This document shows positions 17,980 through 27,503 of a stretch of 64,000 nt of DNA, in pieces. This DNA comes from Lachnospiraceae bacterium (GTDB lineage: Bacteria; Bacillota; Clostridia; Lachnospirales; Lachnospiraceae): positions 2,790,001 to 2,854,000 of the forward strand of contig AP025576.1 of assembly GCA_022845955.1 (NCBI GenBank), written 5' to 3'. The translations under genes and the position numbers were made by a program. The notes below the pieces were generated by a model. That model was not told the origin of the DNA and made no database searches. It saw only the letters and a list, made by a program, of their open reading frames with translations. Numbering within the stretch: the first letter of the stretch is position 1; the number at the start of each line of letters is the position of its first letter.

Positions 17980-18735
17980 ATGAAAAAAAGGTTATTAGTA
18001 TTAGGTATGGCTATCATCTGTATCTTCGGCATGACGGCCTGTGGCAAAGCCGCAGATGACACTGCAGCCAATGCACTTGGTATCACGGAAGAAGGAGCCA
18101 TTAACTATGCGGACCAGGTTCTTGATTCCGTAAGGACCATTGTGGATCAGAACATGCAGGAGCAGTATGCAGGCGATGCGGTTGTTTCCGCAGCCCTGAC
18201 AAGCTGGACATCTGCGATGGAAGACATCGGCGAATTCAAGTCCATTACGGATCATGAAGTGATTGTGGACAAGGATGGGGCTACCATCAATGTGATGATA
18301 GAAGGAACCGAACACAACGCCGTTGTGGAAATCCTTCTGGATGGGGAGCTGACATTGACCGGTATCACAACGAATGTGCAGTATTCCTTCGGGGAACTGA
18401 TGGAAAAAGCGGCCCTGAATACCATACTCGGTATGGGAACCGTTTTCGTTGTCCTGATACTTATCAGTCTGCTTATTTCCTGCTTTGTTTTCATACCCAG
18501 GATACAGGCCGCCCTCACCAGGAAAAAGGATGAGGACACAACGGAGCCTGAAGCAGTTGCTGCCGCACCGGTAAGTACTGCAGCAGCCGTTACGGAAGAT
18601 TTAACAGATGATTATGAACTGGTAGCAGTTATTGCAGCCGCTATTGCAGCAAGCGAAGGCGCTGCATCCACAGACGGTTTTGTAGTAAGAAGCATCAGAC
18701 GTGCCAATACCAGCAAATGGAAAGCAAATTATTAA
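17980..18735 (+). CDS. OadG-family decarboxylase subunit with lipoprotein signal
   Basis: 251 residues. The N-terminus MKKRLLVLGMAIICIFGMTAC is a lipoprotein signal with Cys21 as the lipidated residue. An extracytoplasmic domain (about 22-145) follows, then one membrane helix (about 152-178) and a cytoplasmic tail ending in ELVAVIAAAIAAS and FVVRSIRRA, the typical OadG end. OadG-like (gamma/delta) subunits hold the carboxyltransferase and biotin carrier to the membrane pump. Classical OadG is about 80-120 residues, so the lipid-anchored outer domain is an addition. The ATG at 17980 is chosen because AGAAAGG lies upstream at suitable distance; the ATG at 17968 directly touches the GG of that site. 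Confidence 0.82.
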   Translation: MKKRLLVLGMAIICIFGMTACGKAADDTAANALGITEEGAINYADQVLDSVRTIVDQNMQEQYAGDAVVSAALTSWTSAMEDIGEFKSITDHEVIVDKDGATINVMIEGTEHNAVVEILLDGELTLTGITTNVQYSFGELMEKAALNTILGMGTVFVVLILISLLISCFVFIPRIQAALTRKKDEDTTEPEAVAAAPVSTAAAVTEDLTDDYELVAVIAAAIAASEGAASTDGFVVRSIRRANTSKWKANY

Positions 18736-18764
18736 TAAATGAATTAACAGGAGGAATTTTCACC

Positions 18765-19148
18765 ATGAAGAACTATACAATTACCGTTAACGGAAACGTA
18801 TATGATGTAGTAGTAGAAGAAGGCGCTTCCACAGGCGCACCTGTAGCTGCTCCCAAAGCGGCACCCAAGGCTGCCCCCAAAGCAGCTCCCGCACCTGCGG
18901 CAGCTCCCGCAGCGGCATCTGCCGGTGCAGCAGGCAGCGTTAAGATCGAAGCCGGTGCAGCCGGTAAGGTATTCAGCATTGATGCGAAGGTTGGACAGGC
19001 CGTGAAAGCAGGAGATGCTGTAGTTACTATCGAAGCAATGAAAATGGAAATCCCCGTTGTTGCACCTTCCGACGGAACCGTAGCAAGTATTGATGTAGCT
19101 GTTGGCGATGCTGTTGAAGCAGGGGCACTGCTTGCAACATTAAACTAA
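18765..19148 (+). CDS. biotin carboxyl carrier protein of the decarboxylase
   Basis: 127 residues. A short N-terminal strand region (MKNYTITVNGNVYDVVVEE) is joined by a Pro/Ala-rich flexible linker (about 30-60, KAAPKAAPKAAPA) to a biotinyl domain with the EAMKMEI motif; Lys93 is the biotin attachment site, 35 residues from the C-terminus as expected. The carrier shuttles CO2 between carboxyltransferase and the OadB pump. It is the only biotin carrier in the operon although two different carboxyltransferases are encoded. An AGGAGG ribosome site sits eight bases before the ATG at 18765, which decides against in-frame upstream codons. Confidence 0.93.
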   Translation: MKNYTITVNGNVYDVVVEEGASTGAPVAAPKAAPKAAPKAAPAPAAAPAAASAGAAGSVKIEAGAAGKVFSIDAKVGQAVKAGDAVVTIEAMKMEIPVVAPSDGTVASIDVAVGDAVEAGALLATLN

Positions 19149-19172
19149 TCAGAAGGAACGTAAAGCGTCCTA

Positions 19173-19206
19173 CCAAAGCCCATGAAAATAAGTTTATGAG
19201 TTTTGG
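19173..19206 (+). promoter_or_regulatory. intercistronic hairpin between biotin carrier and pump genes
   Basis: CCAAAGCCCATGAA pairs with TTTATGAGTTTTGG as RNA (with G-U pairs and one mismatch) around a six-base loop, about 14 positions long. No T-run follows. It could protect the 3' end of the upstream mRNA segment or set the ratio of carrier to pump. Confidence 0.5.
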
Positions 19207-19232
19207 CTGAATTAACATGGGAGGTCAACAGA

Positions 19233-20384
19233 ATGGATTACATAGTAACCACATTAGACAATCTGGTGCATCAGACGGCGTTCTTCAATTTGACCTGGGG
19301 AAACTACCTGATGATCGCAGTAGCTTGTATATTTCTCTACCTGGCGATAGCCAAGGGATTTGAGCCGCTGCTTCTTCTTCCGATTGCCTTCGGTATGCTG
19401 CTTGTTAATATCTATCCGGATATTATGCTGCATGCAGACGAGGCATCCAACGGAGTTGGCGGTCTGCTTTATTATTTCTACGTACTGGATGAGTGGGCAA
19501 TCCTGCCGTCCCTGATATTCCTGGGAGTAGGAGCCATGACCGACTTTGGTCCCCTTATTGCCAATCCGAAGAGCTTCCTGCTGGGTGCAGCAGCCCAGTT
19601 CGGTATCTTTGCGGCATATTTCGGAGCCATTGGTTTAGGCTTCAACGATAAGGCAGCAGCAGCCATTTCCATTATCGGCGGTGCTGACGGCCCTACCTCT
19701 ATTTTCCTCTGCGGTAAGCTGGGGCAGACGGCTCTGCTGGGACCTATCGCAGTAGCGGCATATTCTTATATGTCCCTGGTGCCGATTATCCAGCCGCCTA
19801 TTATGAAGCTGCTCACCACAGAAAAAGAAAGAAAAATTAAAATGGAACAGCTGCGTCCGGTTTCCAAACTGGAAAAAATCCTGTTCCCTATCATTGTTAC
19901 CATCGTTGTATGTCTGATCCTTCCTACCACAGCTCCCCTTGTTGGTATGCTGATGTTAGGTAACCTGTTCAGAGAATCCGGAGTTGTAAGACAGCTGACA
20001 GAAACAGCCTCCAACGCCCTGATGTATATCGTAGTTATCCTGCTGGGTACCTCCGTTGGAGCTACCACGAGCGCAGAAGCATTCCTGAATATGGATACTC
20101 TTAAAATCGTTGCCCTGGGCCTTATCGCTTTCGCGTTCGGTACTGCGGCCGGTGTCCTGTTCGGCAAGCTGATGTGTGTGATAACGCATGGCAAGGTTAA
20201 TCCGCTGATTGGTTCTGCAGGTGTGTCCGCAGTTCCTATGGCCGCCAGAGTTTCCCAGAAGGTGGGGGCGGAAGCAGATCCTTCCAACTTCCTTCTGATG
20301 CATGCAATGGGACCTAACGTAGCCGGTGTTATCGGTACGGCAGTTGCTGCCGGTACCTTTATGGCTATCTTCGGAGTATTCTGA
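19233..20384 (+). CDS. sodium-pumping decarboxylase beta subunit (OadB/MmdB/GcdB family)
   Basis: 383 residues with about nine to eleven membrane segments, the length and pattern of the Na+-translocating beta subunit. Family signatures are visible: [24 protein letters not shown], then [16 protein letters not shown] (with the conserved Asp of the ion path), and near the end [14 protein letters not shown] and [20 protein letters not shown]. It decarboxylates carboxybiotin and exports Na+. The ATG at 19233 has GGGAGG eight bases before it; an in-frame TTG at 19203 lies inside the intercistronic hairpin and is unlikely. Confidence 0.93.
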   Translation: MDYIVTTLDNLVHQTAFFNLTWGNYLMIAVACIFLYLAIAKGFEPLLLLPIAFGMLLVNIYPDIMLHADEASNGVGGLLYYFYVLDEWAILPSLIFLGVGAMTDFGPLIANPKSFLLGAAAQFGIFAAYFGAIGLGFNDKAAAAISIIGGADGPTSIFLCGKLGQTALLGPIAVAAYSYMSLVPIIQPPIMKLLTTEKERKIKMEQLRPVSKLEKILFPIIVTIVVCLILPTTAPLVGMLMLGNLFRESGVVRQLTETASNALMYIVVILLGTSVGATTSAEAFLNMDTLKIVALGLIAFAFGTAAGVLFGKLMCVITHGKVNPLIGSAGVSAVPMAARVSQKVGAEADPSNFLLMHAMGPNVAGVIGTAVAAGTFMAIFGVF

Positions 20385-20439
20385 TTGAAACAGCCATTCA
20401 GATTACTGAACTTTATTAGAAATTTAGGAGGAAAAGGAA

Positions 20440-21846
20440 ATGTCAGACCCGAAACCCATTAAAATTATGGAAACCGTATTACGTGACGCCCATCAGTCTC
20501 TGATCGCCACAAGAATGCCTACCGAATTAATGCTTCCTATTGCAGAGAAGATGGACAAGGTTGGCTACGAGGCAGTTGAGTGCTGGGGCGGCGCTACTTT
20601 CGATGCATCCCTGCGTTTCTTACATGAAGATCCCTGGGAAAGACTGAGAAAATTAAGAGCAGCTTTTAAGAATACCAAGCTGCAGATGCTTTTCAGAGGA
20701 CAGAACATCCTTGGATACCGTCATTATGCCGATGATGTTGTTGAATATTTTGTTCAGAAATCTATCGCTAACGGTATTGATGTAATCCGTATTTTTGACT
20801 GTCTGAACGACCTGCGCAACCTGGAATGTGCGGTGAAAGCCTGCAATAAGGAAAAAGGACATGCACAGATCGCGCTGAGCTATACATTGGGTGATGCTTA
20901 TACCATGGATTATTGGATGAACATCGCAAAAGAAATAGAAGATATGGGTGCAGATTCCATCTGTATCAAGGATATGGCAGGACTTCTGGTTCCTTATGAA
21001 GCAGACAGGCTGATCCGTTCCCTGAAATCCGCTACCAAGCTGCCTATCCAGCTGCATACTCATTATACATCAGGTGTTGCCAGCATGACTTACTTAAAGG
21101 CGGTGGAAGCAGGCGTTGATGTTATCGACTGCGCAATTTCTCCTTTTGCACTGGGAACCTCCCAGCCTGCAACAGAGGTTATGGTTGAAACCTTCCGCGG
21201 AACTCCTTATGACTGCGGTTATGATCAGGCTCTGCTGGCGGAAATCGCAGACTATTTCAGACCTTACAGAGAAGAGTGCTTAAAGACCGGACTGATGGAT
21301 GCAAAGGTTCTTGGCGTAAACATCAAGACTCTGATGTATCAGGTACCCGGCGGTATGCTTTCCAACATGGTGAGCCAGCTGAAAGAGCAGAATGCAAGTG
21401 ACAAGTACGATGAAGTGCTTCAGGAAATCCCCAGAGTGCGTAAAGACCTGGGTGAGCCTCCGCTTGTTACTCCTTCTTCCCAGATTGTTGGTACACAGGC
21501 TGTATTTAATGTACTGATGGGTGAGAGATACAAAGTGGCTACCGACCAGACCAAGGATCTGCTTTCCGGAAAATACGGCGTTACCGTTAAGCCTTTCAAC
21601 CCGGAAGTTCAGAAAAAGGTTATCGGCGATGCGGAAGTGATTACCTGCCGTCCTGCCGACCTGATTCCCAACGAACTGGCAAAGATCGAATCCGAGATGA
21701 AGGAATGGAAGCAGCAGGATGAGGATGTGCTCACCTATGCATTGTTCCCTCAGGTTGCACTGGATTTCTTCAAATATCGTCAGGCGCAGCAGGAAAAGGT
21801 TGATATGACACAGGCTGATACCAAAAACGGAGCTTATCCTGCATAG
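20440..21846 (+). CDS. oxaloacetate decarboxylase alpha / pyruvate carboxylase B-type carboxyltransferase (5S type)
   Basis: 468 residues forming the PYC/OadA carboxyltransferase TIM barrel: ETVLRDAHQSLIATRM at about 11 carries the metal Asp, AVECWGGATFD follows, RIFDCLNDLRN is at about 125, ICIKDMAGLL holds the carboxylated Lys, and LHTHYTSG holds the metal histidines. The C-terminal PYC-like domain is present but no biotinyl domain follows, so it must use the separate carrier encoded upstream, like the 5S subunit of transcarboxylase. Substrate class by family is oxaloacetate or pyruvate. It closes the operon and is followed by a terminator. An AGGAGG ribosome site precedes the ATG. Confidence 0.9.
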   Translation: MSDPKPIKIMETVLRDAHQSLIATRMPTELMLPIAEKMDKVGYEAVECWGGATFDASLRFLHEDPWERLRKLRAAFKNTKLQMLFRGQNILGYRHYADDVVEYFVQKSIANGIDVIRIFDCLNDLRNLECAVKACNKEKGHAQIALSYTLGDAYTMDYWMNIAKEIEDMGADSICIKDMAGLLVPYEADRLIRSLKSATKLPIQLHTHYTSGVASMTYLKAVEAGVDVIDCAISPFALGTSQPATEVMVETFRGTPYDCGYDQALLAEIADYFRPYREECLKTGLMDAKVLGVNIKTLMYQVPGGMLSNMVSQLKEQNASDKYDEVLQEIPRVRKDLGEPPLVTPSSQIVGTQAVFNVLMGERYKVATDQTKDLLSGKYGVTVKPFNPEVQKKVIGDAEVITCRPADLIPNELAKIESEMKEWKQQDEDVLTYALFPQVALDFFKYRQAQQEKVDMTQADTKNGAYPA

Positions 21847-21874
21847 GCTGCTGTTTCCAATTAAAATGTACATG

Positions 21875-21910
21875 AACAGGCGGACATCTCAGGGTGCCCG
21901 CCTGTTATTT
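21875..21910 (+). terminator. terminator of the decarboxylase operon
   Basis: AACAGGCGG (21875-21883) pairs with CCGCCTGTT (21898-21906), followed by ATTT. The T-run is short but the stem is strong. Confidence 0.7.
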
Positions 21911-21959
21911 CCGCATGGTATTTGATACGGTGAGAAGAATAGTTAGTATGAGGTGAAGC

Positions 21960-22382
21960 ATGACAGAAGTAAAGGAATATGGAAGAAAGATTCAATATTA
22001 TGAAACGGACAGAATGGGGATCGTCCACCATTCCAACTACATCCGCTGGATGGAGGAAGCCAGGACGGATGTGCTGGAGCAGATAGGACTGCCCTATGAC
22101 AAAATAGAAAAAGCAGGAATCCTGATCCCGGTACTGGGTGCCTCCTGTGAGTACAGGATTTCTTTCAGATATGCGGAAAGCTTTCGGATAAAGGTAATAC
22201 CTAATGGATTTAACGGCATTAAAATGGGCCTGAAATATGAAATTTATGGACAGGAGGACGGAAAGCTGCATGCGGCGGGAGAAACCAGCCACTGCTTTCT
22301 GGATCGGAAAATGATGCCGGTCCATTTAAAAAGGGATTACCCGGAGATTTATGACAGACTTACGTTATATATGGGAGATTAA
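21960..22382 (+). CDS. acyl-CoA thioesterase (YbgC/4HBT hot-dog family)
   Basis: 140 residues with the hot-dog thioesterase active-site region YYETDRMGIVHHSNYIRWMEEAR; Asp17 is the expected catalytic residue. Such enzymes hydrolyse acyl-CoA thioesters in the cytosol; the preferred chain is unknown. The AGGTGAAGC site precedes the ATG. It is convergent with the araC-type gene: their stop codons overlap (TTAATAA), leaving no room for separate terminators. Confidence 0.88.
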   Translation: MTEVKEYGRKIQYYETDRMGIVHHSNYIRWMEEARTDVLEQIGLPYDKIEKAGILIPVLGASCEYRISFRYAESFRIKVIPNGFNGIKMGLKYEIYGQEDGKLHAAGETSHCFLDRKMMPVHLKRDYPEIYDRLTLYMGD

Positions 22383-23188
22383 TAAAAAACTTCACGGTCA
22401 GCCCCCAATCCTTCTTTCCGGGCCTGGCCGTATTCTCTGGGGGAACAGCCGAAGTATTTCCGAAAATACCGGGTGAAGTGCTGCAGGCTGGAAAAACCGC
22501 AGAGACGGGCGGCTTCCTGAACCTGCAGGGCTTCATTGCTCAGAAGGTTTTTTGCTTTTTCCATGCGTACGTGGAGCAGATCGTTTTTGGGGGTTGTGGA
22601 AAAGAAATGATGGTAATAGACGTAAAACTGGCTCTTCTCCAGATTTATTTCCTGGCAGAGGCGTTCAATACTCCAATCCTCCTGACAGTTGGAAAGCATT
22701 TTCAGGCGCAGATTCTGGAAAAGCTGGTACAGGTTTTCCCCATCCTCTTTCTGATCCGCGCAGTGGAGCAGATCCCTGGAAAGGGAAATGAACATTTGGG
22801 AAATCAGGCAGTTAATATACTCCTCCCGGAATTCGGCGAGAGAGAAATATTCCAATTGTATGCTGCGGATAAAAGAATCTGTCTCTCCCGGATGGGACGG
22901 ATAAAAGATTTTGTTTTCCGGGAAACCATATTGTCTGGCCGGGTTTAGATCGGAAGAAAAGTGCAGATAGCTGTTGCAAAACCTTTTAACCGCCTGGTAA
23001 TGCTGGGGAGTCTGGGGCGTGAAGAGGATACAGGCGTTTTCCTTGGTGATGATAAGCTCCTCCTGCAGATAGATCTTCATGGGTGTTTTCAGCAGAAGGA
23101 ACAGGTAATCCCCGCTTCCGCCCGGACGGCAGATTGTGTCATAGTCCTGGTTAAAACGATTGTATTCACAAAAATGAAGGGTGATCAT
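22379..23188 (-). CDS. AraC-family transcriptional regulator
   Basis: 269 residues. The N-terminal half (about 1-165) resembles a cupin-type sugar-sensing domain, and the C-terminal 100 residues hold two helix-turn-helix motifs ending in the AraC signature (EAARLCGFSSLQHFTRYFRKYFGCSPREYG). It is transcribed divergently from the GH51 arabinofuranosidase gene; the shared intergenic region of about 170 bp should hold both promoters. The likely role is activation of arabinose-polymer use in response to a sugar. The effector and DNA sites are not visible. Confidence 0.9.
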   Translation of the reverse strand: MITLHFCEYNRFNQDYDTICRPGGSGDYLFLLLKTPMKIYLQEELIITKENACILFTPQTPQHYQAVKRFCNSYLHFSSDLNPARQYGFPENKIFYPSHPGETDSFIRSIQLEYFSLAEFREEYINCLISQMFISLSRDLLHCADQKEDGENLYQLFQNLRLKMLSNCQEDWSIERLCQEINLEKSQFYVYYHHFFSTTPKNDLLHVRMEKAKNLLSNEALQVQEAARLCGFSSLQHFTRYFRKYFGCSPREYGQARKEGLGADREVFY

Positions 23189-23277
23189 ACGTTGTCTCCT
23201 GGTAGTTGGTCCCGCTGCAAAAGCCGGATACTCTCTTTGTTTGAGGATAGCACAGAACCGGAAGAAAAGTCAAATAA

Positions 23278-24873
<1,596 letters not shown>

Positions 24874-24891
24874 TAGAAATGGTATGACAGA

Positions 24892-24923
24892 GGGCGTTTT
24901 CCTTTCGGGAAAACGCCTTTTTT
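24892..24923 (+). terminator. terminator of the arabinofuranosidase gene
   Basis: GGCGTTTTCC (24893-24902) pairs perfectly with GGAAAACGCC (24908-24917), followed by TTTTTT. Confidence 0.93.
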
Positions 24924-25034
24924 GGACAATTGAAGCAAATTGGGTAAAAGGGAAACGGGAAATCCCCTTGCCTTCCCCGGAAGCCGGGACTATAATTTCC
25001 ACTGACGAAACGACGAAGGCAAGAGGTGTGTCAA

Positions 25035-27503
25035 ATGGAAGATAAAAAAGAAAAAGGAAATTTTTGGCTGACGGCTGCCACTTTTATCGTTAATAAGAGG
25101 AAGGCCATCTATGTTCTCTTTTTTATAGCGATTATTTACAGTGTGGTGTCCATAAACAAGGTGTCGGTAAATCAGGATATAACCAAGTATCTGCCTGCCG
25201 ACAGTGAAACCAACCGGGGCCTTTCCCTGATGGAGGAGCAGTTCCTGACCTATGGAAGCGCCCGTGTCATGGTGTCCAACATCACCTATTCCCGGGCGGA
25301 GGGGCTGGTGGGGAAACTGGAAGAAGTGGACGGGGTGAAGGAAGTGGCCTTTGACGATACACAGGATCACTACACCGGGACCAATGCTTTATATGATATA
25401 ACCTTTTCCGGGGAAGAAGAGGAGCCGGTCAGCAAGAAGGCCATGGAAGAGGTCAGGAATGTCCTTTCCGGCTATGATACCTATGTATCAACAGAGGTGG
25501 GGGCTGAAGAAGCCGCCAGCAAGGCGCTGGAAAAGGATATGAACCTGATATTGGTTCTGGCTGTCATTATCATCGTTGCGGTTCTCCTTCTTTCCACAAA
25601 GGCTTATATGGAAATCCCCGTATTGCTCATCACCTTTGGCGTGGCTGCGATTCTGAATAAGGGAACAAACTACTGGCTGGGAACCATATCGAGTGTTACC
25701 GATTCCATAGCCGTGGTACTGCAGCTGGCGCTGGCGATCGATTATGCGATTATCCTGTGTGACCGCTTTATGGAGGAGCATGAAACCATGGATGCGGAAA
25801 ACGCGGTGAAGGTAGCGCTGTCTAAGGCCATCCCTGAAATCAGCGCCTCCTCCCTGACCACCATTTCCGGTATGATAGCCATGATGTTCATGCAGTTCCG
25901 CCTGGGCTACGATATGGGTATTGTCCTTGTGAAGGCCATTATATTCAGCCTGATTTCCGTATTCATGCTGATGCCGGGTATCCTTCTCCTGTTTGCAAAA
26001 GGAATTGACCGTTCCCATCACAGATGCTATATCCCCAACATTACCTTTGCCGGAAAGCTGGCGAACAAGACGAAATATATATTTCCGCCCCTGTTCGTAC
26101 TGGTACTTGTTTTTGCTTTCCTCAAATCGAATAACTGCCAGTATATTTATGATACCAGCTCGGTGGAAAGCGTGAAGAAAAGTGAGTCGAAAATTGCCCA
26201 GGAAAAGATAGAAGAAGCCTTTGGGGTATCCAATCAGCTGGTGGTCATTGTCCCCAACGGAAATTATGAAGGCGAGGAAGCGGCTCTGAAGGAAATGGAA
26301 AAGCTGGATTATGTGGACAGCGTACTTGGGCTGGCCAATGTATCCATAAACGATGACTATGTGCTCACCGATAAGATATCCCCCAGGGATTTTTCCGAAC
26401 TGGCGGATCTGGATATCGAAATTGTAAGGCTTCTCTATGTGGCCTATGCCTATAATCAGGAGCAGTACGGTCCGGTATTTACAGGAATCGATGAATATGA
26501 AGTGCCCATCATTGATATGTTCCTGTTTTTGTATGACCAGTATCAGCAGGGCTATGTGACTCTGGATGCGGAGATGGATAAAAATCTGAATGAGCTTTAT
26601 GATACGCTTCATGATGCCAAGCAGCAGCTTCAGGGAACGGACTATTCCCGTTTTGTATTGTCCCTGAAGCTTCCGGTGGAGGGGGAGGAAACTTACAAGG
26701 CGCTGGATGAAGTGCGGGCTGTCTGCCGGAAGTACTTTCCGGGAAAAGAAATAATCCTGGTGGGCAATTCCACGAGTGACCATGATTTGATGTCCTCCTT
26801 CGGTTCGGATAATCTGATTATCAGCATCCTTACAGCGTTGTTTGTTATGGGAATCCTCTTTTTCACCTTCCAGTCCGCAGGGCTGCCGGTACTGCTGGTC
26901 CTGACGATTCAGGGAAGTATCTGGATTAACTTTTCCGTTCCGACGCTGTCCGGGGATCCGGTATTTTTTATCGCGTATCTGATTGTATCGGCTATCCAGA
27001 TGGGTGCTACCATCGATTACGCTATCGTGATTTCCAACCGGTATCTGCAGCTGAAACAGGTTATGCCTATTAAGGACGCCATTGTGGAAACCTTGAACCA
27101 GTCCTTTCCCACCATTTTTACATCAGGATCCATACTGACCTGTGCCGGTTTCCTGATCGGCAGAATAGCTTCAGATGCTACGGTGGCATCCATCGGCATC
27201 GCTTTAGGGCGGGGAACATTAATTTCCATCATCCTTGTTCTATTTGTGCTCCCTCAGATTTTGCTGTTCGGAGACTTCCTTATTGAAAAAACGGCTCTCA
27301 CCATCAATCTGTCCAAATACAATACCAGGGAAATCGGCGGCCGTATGAGCGTAAACGGCCATGTAAAGGGCTTTATCCAGGGAGAGATTGATGCGGAAAT
27401 CAAAGGCAGCTTCCAGGGGCGTATGAACGCTTCCCTGGAAACGCGGATTCCCGGAAGACAGACGGAAATAGAAATGCTGGAGGATGGAGGAGAAGTAAAA
27501 TGA
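25035..27503 (+). CDS. MMPL/RND-family exporter
   Basis: 822 residues in two homologous halves, each with one membrane helix, a large outside domain and a bundle of five more helices. The key motifs are LALAIDYAIILCDRF in the first half (about 235-250) and MGATIDYAIVISNRY in the second (about 655-670), the proton-relay Asp-Tyr pairs of MMPL proteins. Such pumps export lipids, peptides or drugs. The last 60 residues after the final helix are cytoplasmic and basic. The gene overlaps the next one by four bases (ATGA), so the exporter and the giant surface protein are made together. The ATG at 25035 follows AGAGG; an upstream in-frame GTG overlaps that site. Confidence 0.9.
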   Translation: MEDKKEKGNFWLTAATFIVNKRKAIYVLFFIAIIYSVVSINKVSVNQDITKYLPADSETNRGLSLMEEQFLTYGSARVMVSNITYSRAEGLVGKLEEVDGVKEVAFDDTQDHYTGTNALYDITFSGEEEEPVSKKAMEEVRNVLSGYDTYVSTEVGAEEAASKALEKDMNLILVLAVIIIVAVLLLSTKAYMEIPVLLITFGVAAILNKGTNYWLGTISSVTDSIAVVLQLALAIDYAIILCDRFMEEHETMDAENAVKVALSKAIPEISASSLTTISGMIAMMFMQFRLGYDMGIVLVKAIIFSLISVFMLMPGILLLFAKGIDRSHHRCYIPNITFAGKLANKTKYIFPPLFVLVLVFAFLKSNNCQYIYDTSSVESVKKSESKIAQEKIEEAFGVSNQLVVIVPNGNYEGEEAALKEMEKLDYVDSVLGLANVSINDDYVLTDKISPRDFSELADLDIEIVRLLYVAYAYNQEQYGPVFTGIDEYEVPIIDMFLFLYDQYQQGYVTLDAEMDKNLNELYDTLHDAKQQLQGTDYSRFVLSLKLPVEGEETYKALDEVRAVCRKYFPGKEIILVGNSTSDHDLMSSFGSDNLIISILTALFVMGILFFTFQSAGLPVLLVLTIQGSIWINFSVPTLSGDPVFFIAYLIVSAIQMGATIDYAIVISNRYLQLKQVMPIKDAIVETLNQSFPTIFTSGSILTCAGFLIGRIASDATVASIGIALGRGTLISIILVLFVLPQILLFGDFLIEKTALTINLSKYNTREIGGRMSVNGHVKGFIQGEIDAEIKGSFQGRMNASLETRIPGRQTEIEMLEDGGEVK

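Noticed and set aside
25488..26783. Long minus-strand open frame under the MMPL gene
   Set aside because: Antisense to a clear membrane transporter; the protein is rich in His/Gln/Tyr as expected from a shadow frame.
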